A stretch of DNA of 27,570 nucleotides, from positions 1-27,570 of IMG/VR virus record IMGVR_UViG_3300029309_000278. One strand, given 5' to 3'. The notes beneath the pieces are model-generated. The model did not search any database. It saw nothing but the letters and a program-made list of their open reading frames with translations, and was not told the DNA's origin. Below, piece by piece: positions 22,298-27,570 of the stretch (within the stretch, counting starts at the first letter, position 1; each line of letters opens with the position of its first letter). The stretch is from a virus. Made by a program: the position numbers and the translations under genes.

Positions 22298-22732
22298 ATG
22301 GCAGTACAAATTCAAAGTCGTAGATCTAGTACAGCTAATGATAGACCTTTCCCTGTTAGGTTAGGTTCTGGGGAACTAGCACTAAATAATAATAATGTTA
22401 GTCCCGGTTTATTTTTTGCAGATAATACTGCTTCTCCTAGTACAGGTTTAATCAAGGTAGGTCCTGTACATATTGGAAATACAGCTCCCAACACTTCTCC
22501 TGCTGGTTTTACATCCTTAAGTAAAGGAGAAACTTGGTTAGACACAGCGAGTACTCATATATTTAAAGTTTATGATGGAGCAGCATTTCAACCTGTAAAG
22601 GCGGTAGCATCTGTTTCTGCAGGACAGCCAGCTAATCCTATTGATGGGCAATTACATTGGGATACCGCAGGAGGCGGTAGCGGTGTTTTAAAAATATATT
22701 TAGCCTCTGCTGGTAATTGGGTAGATGTTTAA
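22298..22732 (+). CDS. Tail-fibre-type protein, Mtd-N-like start (144 aa)
   Basis: The 144-residue protein begins MAVQIQSRRSSTANDRPFPV and continues RLGSGELALNNNNVSPGLFF, the 'qfrRs....P....l..GElalN....glff' opening common in cyanophage fibre and adhesin proteins. The C-terminal half (GETWLDTASTHIFKVYDGAA, GQLHWDTAGG, LKIYLASAGNWVDV) has two copies of a 'G..w.dt......yd...w' strand pattern. It is therefore probably a short fibre or fibre adaptor that oligomerises. It ends exactly where the antisense gene ends (stop codons adjacent). The family call is by pattern recall. Confidence 0.75.
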   Translation: MAVQIQSRRSSTANDRPFPVRLGSGELALNNNNVSPGLFFADNTASPSTGLIKVGPVHIGNTAPNTSPAGFTSLSKGETWLDTASTHIFKVYDGAAFQPVKAVASVSAGQPANPIDGQLHWDTAGGGSGVLKIYLASAGNWVDV

Positions 22733-22975
22733 TTACTTACTTAATAAATGATCAAGTATTCTGTCCAATTTACTATGAACAGCCTGCATTTCTCTTAAAA
22801 AATCTTCTTTCAAAACGTAATCGTGAATAACTTCATTTCTTAGTTTATCAACATTTGTCTCTATATTTTCAAATCTTTTATCTAATTTTTTATTAAAATT
22901 TCCAAGAGCTCTACTTATACCGGCAAAAGCTCCAACACTTCCAGAAATAATTGCTGCAATTAATTGTGGTTCCAC
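22733..22975 (-). CDS. Small membrane/coiled-coil protein on the opposite strand, holin-like (80 aa)
   Basis: This is a leftward gene inside the rightward structural operon. It starts at GTG (22975) behind GGGAGG with an eight-base spacing. The 80-residue protein has one hydrophobic N-terminal segment (LIAAIISGSVGAFAGISRAL, residues 5-24), then a basic turn and a long coiled-coil-like helix (FENIETNVDKLRNEVIHDYV, EMQAVHSKLDRILDHLLSK). A single membrane helix with a charged coiled coil is a holin/lysis-accessory topology. No lysin gene is seen in this window. Its TAA abuts the stop of the convergent fibre gene. It could be transcribed from a local leftward promoter in 22976-23044 (TAGAAT-type -10). 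Function is inferred only. Confidence 0.72.
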   Translation of the reverse strand: MEPQLIAAIISGSVGAFAGISRALGNFNKKLDKRFENIETNVDKLRNEVIHDYVLKEDFLREMQAVHSKLDRILDHLLSK

Positions 22976-22989
22976 TTTGTATTCCTCCC

Positions 22990-23007
22990 TAATACTATTC
23001 TATAGGG
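22990..23007 (+). promoter_or_regulatory. T7-promoter-like sequence upstream of the decoration genes
   Basis: TAATACTATTCTATAGGG resembles the T7 RNA-polymerase promoter core TAATACGACTCACTATAGGG but is two bases shorter in the middle. It lies 37 bases upstream of the start at 23045, in the short gap beside the antisense gene. It is the only such match I found. It may be coincidence in AT-rich sequence; no phage RNA polymerase gene is seen in this window. Confidence 0.25.
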
Positions 23008-23044
23008 TTTTTACATTTTAAAATATTAAAAGTGAGAGATTTAC

Positions 23045-23575
23045 ATGGCAACAGGATACGAACCAAATATAGAGGGTGCTATAGCTGTCCTTAGAGACTT
23101 AATGATAGCTAATAGTTTTACAATGACCCGTCAACCTTATGAACCTAATTATAGGGGTTTGGTTGATGCAGTTATTGATTTAAAAGAAGGCTTTCCTACT
23201 TTTGCTCCTTTGCAAGTTGGGTTTGATGCAACAGCTTTTGAGGATGTTAGTGAAAATGATGCTTTATTTATGAGGACTAGTGATGGTCAGGTAGGTAAAG
23301 CAAGTGCATCAAACGGACTTCAAGAGAATGCTCAAGTTGTGGGATTTGCAAATGCAGATGCCAGTGCCAGTAGTACTGTAAAAGTAATTGTAATTGGTTT
23401 AAAAACCATGAGTGGTTTGGATGCCGGAGATTTATATTTCTTATCTCCATCTACAGCCGGAGCAATAACTTTAACTCCCCCATCTAGTGCTGGACAAGCT
23501 GTTGTAAGGGTAGGCGAAGCCTCTACAGCCACAGACTTTGCTATTCGAATTGAACCACCTATTAAATTAAGTTAA
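23045..23575 (+). CDS. Virion decoration/fibre protein, paralogue A (176 aa)
   Basis: The 176-residue protein carries two YEPN motifs, at 5-8 and 32-35, the second followed by R-G-L-V-D-A-V-I-D-L-K. Then comes a beta-barrel region ending in a conserved block (SGLDAGDLYFLSPSTAGAIT, then PPSSAGQAVVRVGEAS). It is closely related to the following gene, and the shared C-terminal block occurs in many marine phage virion proteins. The first YEPN repeat is absent from paralogue B, so the N-terminus has been duplicated internally. The likely role is a head decoration or fibre-associated trimeric protein. The stop overlaps the next start (TAATG). Confidence 0.78.
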   Translation: MATGYEPNIEGAIAVLRDLMIANSFTMTRQPYEPNYRGLVDAVIDLKEGFPTFAPLQVGFDATAFEDVSENDALFMRTSDGQVGKASASNGLQENAQVVGFANADASASSTVKVIVIGLKTMSGLDAGDLYFLSPSTAGAITLTPPSSAGQAVVRVGEASTATDFAIRIEPPIKLS

Positions 23576-24039
23576 TGTCTAGTGTAGAAAATTACATTCC
23601 ATATGAACCTAATGCTCAAGGTTTTACAGAGGCTTTAATTGATTTAAAATCAACAATGCCTAGTCAAACAGTATTTAAGGTTACTGGGTATAATACTACA
23701 TGTTTTGAAAATGTTATTCAAGGTGACGCATTATTCTCAAGAGCTAGTGATGGTCAAGTTGGTAAAGCCATTGCAAATGACACGTTTGATAAAGCATGTG
23801 TTGCAGGAGTAGCTGAGACAACTCAGACAGCTGGACAGACAGTAAGAGTAATTGTTACTGGAATTGTTGCTACTTCTGGTTTAAATGCAGGTGATCAATA
23901 TTTTTTATCAGCAGCTTCTGCAGGAGCAATTGTTGAAACACCTCCATCAAGTGCTGGACAATATGTAACAAGAGTAGGAGAGGCTGGAAGTACTGGTCAA
24001 TTTATAGTAAATGCTGAGCGACCAATTCTTTTAAGCTGA
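23575..24039 (+). CDS. Virion decoration/fibre protein, paralogue B (154 aa)
   Basis: The 154-residue paralogue of the preceding gene has one YEPN motif (residues 10-13), the same helix (GFTEALIDLK), the same Cys-free middle pattern (ALFSRASDGQVGKA against ALFMRTSDGQVGKA) and the same C-terminal block (SGLNAGDQYFLSAASAGAIV, PPSSAGQYVTRVGEAG, ending RPILLS against PPIKLS). Tandem gene duplication with divergence explains this. The two could form hetero-oligomers or decorate different sites. It is followed by a 66-base gap with a hairpin. Confidence 0.78.
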   Translation: MSSVENYIPYEPNAQGFTEALIDLKSTMPSQTVFKVTGYNTTCFENVIQGDALFSRASDGQVGKAIANDTFDKACVAGVAETTQTAGQTVRVIVTGIVATSGLNAGDQYFLSAASAGAIVETPPSSAGQYVTRVGEAGSTGQFIVNAERPILLS

Positions 24040-24069
24040 CAGTTTAGTGGATTTAAAATAAATACAAGT

Positions 24070-24091
24070 AAGTTCTTTCGATCAAGAACTT
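24070..24091 (+). other. Perfect 8-bp hairpin upstream of the repeat fibre gene
   Basis: AAGTTCTT (24070-24077), loop TCGATC, AAGAACTT (24084-24091). The stem is perfect but AT-rich and is not followed by a T-run, so it is not a standard terminator. It sits in the 66-base gap before the fibre gene at 24106 and would lie in its leader, where it may act as a processing or stability element. Confidence 0.5.
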
Positions 24092-24105
24092 GATTGTAAT
24101 AAGTA

Positions 24106-25515
24106 ATGGCAACAAGAAAGGCATTAGTACTTGTCTCTGGTCTTTTTCAGGAGTTAAACTCTTCTTCTGATAAATTAGATTTTGCTGGTAATAGTACTTC
24201 TGATTTAAGTGAGGGTACAAATGAATATTTTACACAGACGAGAGCTAGAGGCTCAGTAAGTGGTAATAGTTCTCAGGGATTGACATATAATTCATCGTCA
24301 GGAGCATTTGGTCTTGCCAACATACCAAATTCCTCATTAACTAATTCATCTTTAACAATAGGAAGCACAGCCGTCGGTCTTGGTGCAACAGTCGGGACTT
24401 TTACAGGATTAACATCCTTAGCCTCTACAACATTAATAGCTGGTGTTGCTGATGCTGCAAATTCAATTAAAATTGCCAGTGGAAATATTGTTTTTGAAGG
24501 ATCTAATGCAAATGATTTTGAAACCACTTTAACTGCAGCCGATACAACTGGATCTGATAAAACAATTACTTTACCTGACACTACAGGAACCGTTGCTCTC
24601 ACAAGCGATATTGTTTATCCAGTAACTTTAGATAATTCAGTAACTTTAACAAATAAAACTTTAGCTCTTGGATCAAATACAATATCGGGAACATTTGCAC
24701 AATTTAATACTGCTGTTACTGATGCAACTCTTGTTTCTACAACAAGTTCTGATACTCTTACAAATAAATCTGTAAACCTTGCAAACAATACTTTAACTGG
24801 AACATTTGCTCAATTTAATACGGCTGTTTCAGATGCCACATTAGTTTCAACTACAGGAACAGAAACTTTAACAAATAAAAGCTTAACTGCTCCAGTGCTT
24901 ACAGGATCTTCTGCTTCTGCTGGTAGCATAATTTTTAAAGAAGATACTGATAATGGAACAAATTCTGCAACATTAAAGGGACCTGCATCGACTGCTGATG
25001 TAACCATAACTCTCCCAGCTGAAACAGGAACTGTTCTTACCACTGCGTCTTCAATCGCAAACAGTAATCTTGCAAATAGTTCATTAACAATTGGTAGTAC
25101 TGGAATTGCTTTAGGAGGAAGTGCAACAACATTTACTGGGTTAGCTTCAATAACTTCTACTGCAGTCGTTACAAATGACAGCGGATTTAGAATTAGAAAT
25201 AATTCAGATAATACGAAAATTGGAGCTTTTAGTTCAGCATCTATTACAGGTGGTCAAACACGAACATTAACATTCCCTGATGCAGATGGAACTATAGCAA
25301 CCCAAGCTTATGTAAATGCTCAGATTACCGCTGAAGATTTAGATGTTACAGGAGATTCAGGATCAATTGCGATTGATTTAGATTCTGAAGCTCTAAATAT
25401 AGAAGGAGGAACAAACATCACAACAGCTGCAACAGGTAACAAAGTTACAATTAATATGCCGACTGCTTTTGCAACGGAGAGCTTTGCTACCGCAATAGCA
25501 GTTGCTTTAGGATAG
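24106..25515 (+). CDS. Repeat-containing tail fibre protein (469 aa)
   Basis: The 469-residue protein is Ser/Thr/Ala/Asn-rich and beta-structured, as trimeric phage fibres are. A 37-residue unit, beginning TLTNK and containing GTFAQFNTAV, is repeated in tandem from residue 180 (units 180-216 and 217-253, then a partial one at 254). A longer-range duplication relates residues 73-165 to 318-400 (NSSLTIGSTAVGLGATVGTF against NSSLTIGSTGIALGGSATTF). TITLPDTTGTVA recurs in diverged form near 303 and 387. 'TLTNKTL' repeats are common in cyanophage fibres. The C-terminus ends AIAVALG, similar to the next protein. A long fibre shaft or receptor-binding fibre is the likely role. Confidence 0.82.
   Translation: MATRKALVLVSGLFQELNSSSDKLDFAGNSTSDLSEGTNEYFTQTRARGSVSGNSSQGLTYNSSSGAFGLANIPNSSLTNSSLTIGSTAVGLGATVGTFTGLTSLASTTLIAGVADAANSIKIASGNIVFEGSNANDFETTLTAADTTGSDKTITLPDTTGTVALTSDIVYPVTLDNSVTLTNKTLALGSNTISGTFAQFNTAVTDATLVSTTSSDTLTNKSVNLANNTLTGTFAQFNTAVSDATLVSTTGTETLTNKSLTAPVLTGSSASAGSIIFKEDTDNGTNSATLKGPASTADVTITLPAETGTVLTTASSIANSNLANSSLTIGSTGIALGGSATTFTGLASITSTAVVTNDSGFRIRNNSDNTKIGAFSSASITGGQTRTLTFPDADGTIATQAYVNAQITAEDLDVTGDSGSIAIDLDSEALNIEGGTNITTAATGNKVTINMPTAFATESFATAIAVALG
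24643..24885 (+). repeat. Tandem 111-base (37-codon) repeat in the fibre gene
   Basis: Units lie at 24643-24753 and 24754-24864, with a partial third to 24885. Each starts TLTNK and includes GTFAQFNTAV and DATLVSTT. The first two units are similar at protein level with diverged codons, so the duplication is old or codon-shuffled. Unit number is likely to vary between related phages through recombination. Confidence 0.8.
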
Positions 25516-25519
25516 TATT

Positions 25520-25921
25520 ATGTCAACCCAAGTCCAATTTAGAAGAGGAACAACAGCCGAGCATTCAAGTTTTAAAGGTGCTGATGGTGAGGTTACTGTT
25601 GATACTTCGATAAGAACTGTTGTTATTCATGATGCAATAACAAATGGTGGATTTCCTTTATTAAGACAAGATGGATCAAATTCTGCTTTAGGTTTAGGAT
25701 CTGTTTCTAATTGTTCTTTAAAATTTCAAGGGGATCCAAATACAGGATTAATAAGTCCATCAGCTGACAACATATCTTTAGTTACTGGAGGAGTTAGCCG
25801 TCTTACAATAGATTCAAATGGTTCTGTAACTATTCCAGGTAATGTCACAATAAACGGTACATTATCTGCTAGTACTACAGACTTTACCGATCAAATTGCA
25901 TTAATTCTTGCTTTAGGCTGA
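25520..25921 (+). CDS. Tail fibre protein with Mtd-N-like domain (133 aa)
   Basis: The 133-residue protein begins MSTQVQFRRGTTAEHSSFKG, then ADGEVTVDTSIRTVVIHD, then GGFPLLRQDGS. This is the N-terminal domain pattern of the phage tropism determinant family (Mtd_N: 'qfRRGT...h..F.ga.GEvtvDt...tvvvHdG...GG.pl.r'). The remainder is a beta-shaft with ISLVTGGVSRLTIDSNGSV, then a coiled tail ending DQIALILALG. It is short for a whole tropism protein, so it may be a fibre base or an adaptor joining the neighbours. The end resembles that of the preceding 469-residue fibre (AIAVALG). Confidence 0.78.
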   Translation: MSTQVQFRRGTTAEHSSFKGADGEVTVDTSIRTVVIHDAITNGGFPLLRQDGSNSALGLGSVSNCSLKFQGDPNTGLISPSADNISLVTGGVSRLTIDSNGSVTIPGNVTINGTLSASTTDFTDQIALILALG

Positions 25922-25922
25922 T

Positions 25923-26261
25923 ATGGCAAATACCTTCAAAAGTGACACAAAGACGAATGTCGTAACAGATGCTGTAAGTAGCACTAATACGAATGTCGTA
26001 ACATGTGGTGGAAGTGCGACAATTGTTCTTCTAAGTGTTTTAGTTTCAAATACAACCGGAGCTAGTGCTCAAGTAGATGTATTTCTTGTTACCGCTGGTG
26101 ACGATGTACATCTTATAAGAAATGCTCCAGTACCAGCAGGAAGTTCTTTAGAGCTCATAAGTGGTTCAAAAGTAATTATGGAAGCAAATGATATTTTAAG
26201 GGTAAGAGCAGGGACAGCAAGTGCTTTAGATGTAACTGTCAGTTACTTAGAACAGACTTAA
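25923..26261 (+). CDS. Small virion protein, beta-sandwich type (112 aa)
   Basis: The 112-residue protein is mostly beta, with a continuous pattern (TIVLLSVLVSNTTGASAQVD, VDVFLVTAGDDVHLIRNAP, SSLELISGSKVIMEANDILR) of the kind seen in marine phage virion proteins near fibres. It contains one Cys and no membrane helix. A 15-base direct repeat at 25953-25967 and 25989-26003 encodes its two TNVVT segments. It starts 2 bases after the preceding stop, so it is translationally linked. A fibre-tip or decoration protein is plausible. Confidence 0.72.
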   Translation: MANTFKSDTKTNVVTDAVSSTNTNVVTCGGSATIVLLSVLVSNTTGASAQVDVFLVTAGDDVHLIRNAPVPAGSSLELISGSKVIMEANDILRVRAGTASALDVTVSYLEQT

Positions 26262-26274
26262 GGAGGTATAACAA

Positions 26275-27444
26275 ATGGCTCTTAATACAGTAAGTTCAGA
26301 TAGACTTTCTACAAATGTAAAGAATACAAACTTTACAGCATCTGAAAAACAAGATTTAACAGATGATATTTTACCTTTAGCTGGACAGATAGGTAATAGA
26401 AATTTAATAATTAATGGAGCTATGCAAGTGGCTCAACGTGGAACATCGGAAGCTAGTGTTAGTAGTTCAAAATATGCTAATGCTCCTGATAGGTGGAGAT
26501 TCATAGCTTCTAACGCAGGTACTTGGACACTATCACAAAGTACAACTAGTCCTAATCTTTTTAAAAATTCTTATAAATTTGATTGTACGACTGCTGATAG
26601 TTCTTTGGGAGCAGCAGATTTTTTAGCTTTTGATCAAGCTTTAGAAGGTAAAGATTTACAAGGTTTAGGTTGGGGAACTTCTGATGCTAAATCACTTACA
26701 GTTTCTTTCCATGTTAGATCAAATAAAACAGGAACTTACACTTGTGAATTATTTCAAGGAGATGGAGCTACTGGAGGTAGTAATATTCTTGTATCAAAAT
26801 CTTATACAATTAGTGCTCAAGATACTTGGGAAAAGAAAACAATAACATTTTCTGGTAATACAGCAGTTGCATTTACAAATGACAATAGTAGACAATTAAC
26901 TTTAAATTTTTGGTTAGGAGCAGGTAGTAACTTCTCAGGAGGAACTTTTAGTGATGGTACTTTTCATAATGCAGCTAATAGAAGAGTAGCTTCTGGACAA
27001 GTTAATTTAGCAGATAATACTTCTAATGAATGGTACATAACAGGAGTTCAATTAGAAGTAGGCAGCGTGGCAACAGATTTCGAGCATAAGTCATTTACTG
27101 ATGAATATTTAAGATGTGCTAGATATTTTCAAAGACTTGGTGGAACTAGAAAATATTTTGTAGGAAGAACATCTAATAATGATGGACTTCATGCTTCTCC
27201 TTCTTGTGCAGTACCTTTAAGAACTACACCTACTATTACTATGTCTGGTAGTTATGAATTATTTTCATCAGTTGGCCAGGGAAGTTCATCAACCACACCA
27301 ACCGTAGACACTTATAATACTGATGATTTTAATAATTGCTTTTTAGGAGATATTTTCTTTGTAATGTCTGGTAGTTATGCCAATGATGCTAGAGTAGGAG
27401 TAGTCAGACAAAATAACCCGATAAATTTTGATGCGGAGCTTTAA
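26275..27444 (+). CDS. Receptor-binding tail fibre with carbohydrate-binding-like domain (389 aa)
   Basis: AGGAGGT lies 8 bases before the start. The 389-residue protein opens with a fibre-attachment segment (MALNTVSSDRLSTNVKNTNF). From residue 40 it has GNRNLIINGAMQVAQRGTS, the characteristic start of a beta-sandwich domain in many marine phage fibres, then PDRWRF (71-76), SLTVSFHVRSNKTGTYT and EWYITGVQLEVGS. This architecture resembles carbohydrate-binding modules and probably contacts host surface glycan. The C-terminal 110 residues (YLRCARYFQRLGG onward) form another domain. It is the largest receptor-binding candidate in the window. Confidence 0.82.
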   Translation: MALNTVSSDRLSTNVKNTNFTASEKQDLTDDILPLAGQIGNRNLIINGAMQVAQRGTSEASVSSSKYANAPDRWRFIASNAGTWTLSQSTTSPNLFKNSYKFDCTTADSSLGAADFLAFDQALEGKDLQGLGWGTSDAKSLTVSFHVRSNKTGTYTCELFQGDGATGGSNILVSKSYTISAQDTWEKKTITFSGNTAVAFTNDNSRQLTLNFWLGAGSNFSGGTFSDGTFHNAANRRVASGQVNLADNTSNEWYITGVQLEVGSVATDFEHKSFTDEYLRCARYFQRLGGTRKYFVGRTSNNDGLHASPSCAVPLRTTPTITMSGSYELFSSVGQGSSSTTPTVDTYNTDDFNNCFLGDIFFVMSGSYANDARVGVVRQNNPINFDAEL

Positions 27445-27446
27445 TT

Positions 27447-27570
27447 ATGGCTAGATACAAAATTAGAAAATTTATAACAAGCGAAGGAGAGAGAACAGAT
27501 ATTCTTGATCAAGAATCAACCCCAAATATGGCTATTCCGTTTGATGAAGGAAATCGTCATTATCGAGAAT
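27447..27570 (+). CDS. Partial gene at the right edge, unknown product
   Basis: An ATG two bases after the fibre stop opens a frame that runs off the right edge, giving 41 visible residues (MARYKIRKFITSEGERTDIL, then DQESTPNMAIPFDEGNRHYR). The sequence is basic then acidic and hydrophilic, with no membrane segment. Its opening resembles small marine phage structural proteins, but identity cannot be given from so little. The position suggests it belongs to the fibre cluster. Confidence 0.65.
   Translation, partial: MARYKIRKFITSEGERTDILDQESTPNMAIPFDEGNRHYRE

Noticed and set aside
24273-24602. 109-codon - strand frame under the fibre gene
   Set aside because: It is antisense to a repeat-rich fibre; Val/Pro-rich composition arises from complementing Thr/Asn/Gly codons.
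25520-25921. Diversity-generating retroelement target, because of the Mtd_N-like domain
   Set aside because: No reverse transcriptase, template repeat or C-type lectin variable region was seen; the protein is too short to hold a variable domain.

Overview
The window reads as part of an AT-rich tailed-phage genome, most likely a marine phage of picocyanobacteria (Prochlorococcus or Synechococcus) or a similar low-GC marine host. Host assignment is inference. It rests on the low GC, the fibre protein families at the right end, which are typical of cyanophages, and one exact match to the cyanobacterial DnaA box. Nothing host-like, no tRNA or rRNA, no insertion sequence and no CRISPR array was seen.

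Layout. Positions 1-3598 hold a leftward block: a C5-cytosine DNA methyltransferase cut by the window edge, a string of small unknown genes joined by 4- or 8-base overlaps, and a Gp88-like Cys-containing protein. Positions 3599-4198 form a 600-base divergent non-coding region with repeated near-palindromic TTGTAACAA sites and a TTTTCCACA box; it looks like a control region or origin. From 4199 to the right edge almost everything runs rightward as a virion block. 4199-9778 encodes Gly/Ala-rich and charged proteins resembling internal (ejection) virion proteins. 9775-11808 encodes a candidate small terminase and a clear large terminase. 11833-12018 encodes a small AbrB/MazE-like protein. 12035-14780 encodes the portal and an extensively overlapping scaffold-position gene. 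14780-15596 holds three small genes. 15708-17685 holds the major capsid protein and a second probable capsid protein, closed by a strong terminator. 17792-22295 holds head-completion and tail candidates, and 22298-27570 holds decoration and fibre proteins. One gene, 22733-22975, runs leftward inside the fibre block and encodes a holin-like small membrane protein. No tape measure, sheath or contractile-tail gene was recognised, so a podovirus-like particle is the best guess.

Most notable. (1) The portal frame and the following scaffold-position gene overlap out of frame by 521 bases, and a GC-rich patch has the same limits as the overlap, which points to overprinting. (2) A 756-residue virion protein carries a split SWIM-type CxC...CxH zinc motif. 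(3) A beta-rich module occurs three times in that protein and once in its upstream neighbour. (4) A ComEA-like helix-hairpin-helix protein lies in the head-completion cluster. (5) The divergent region carries about ten TTGTAACAA-like sites. (6) The two larger leftward gene junctions share an inverted-repeat module, one of them with mutually exclusive pairings.
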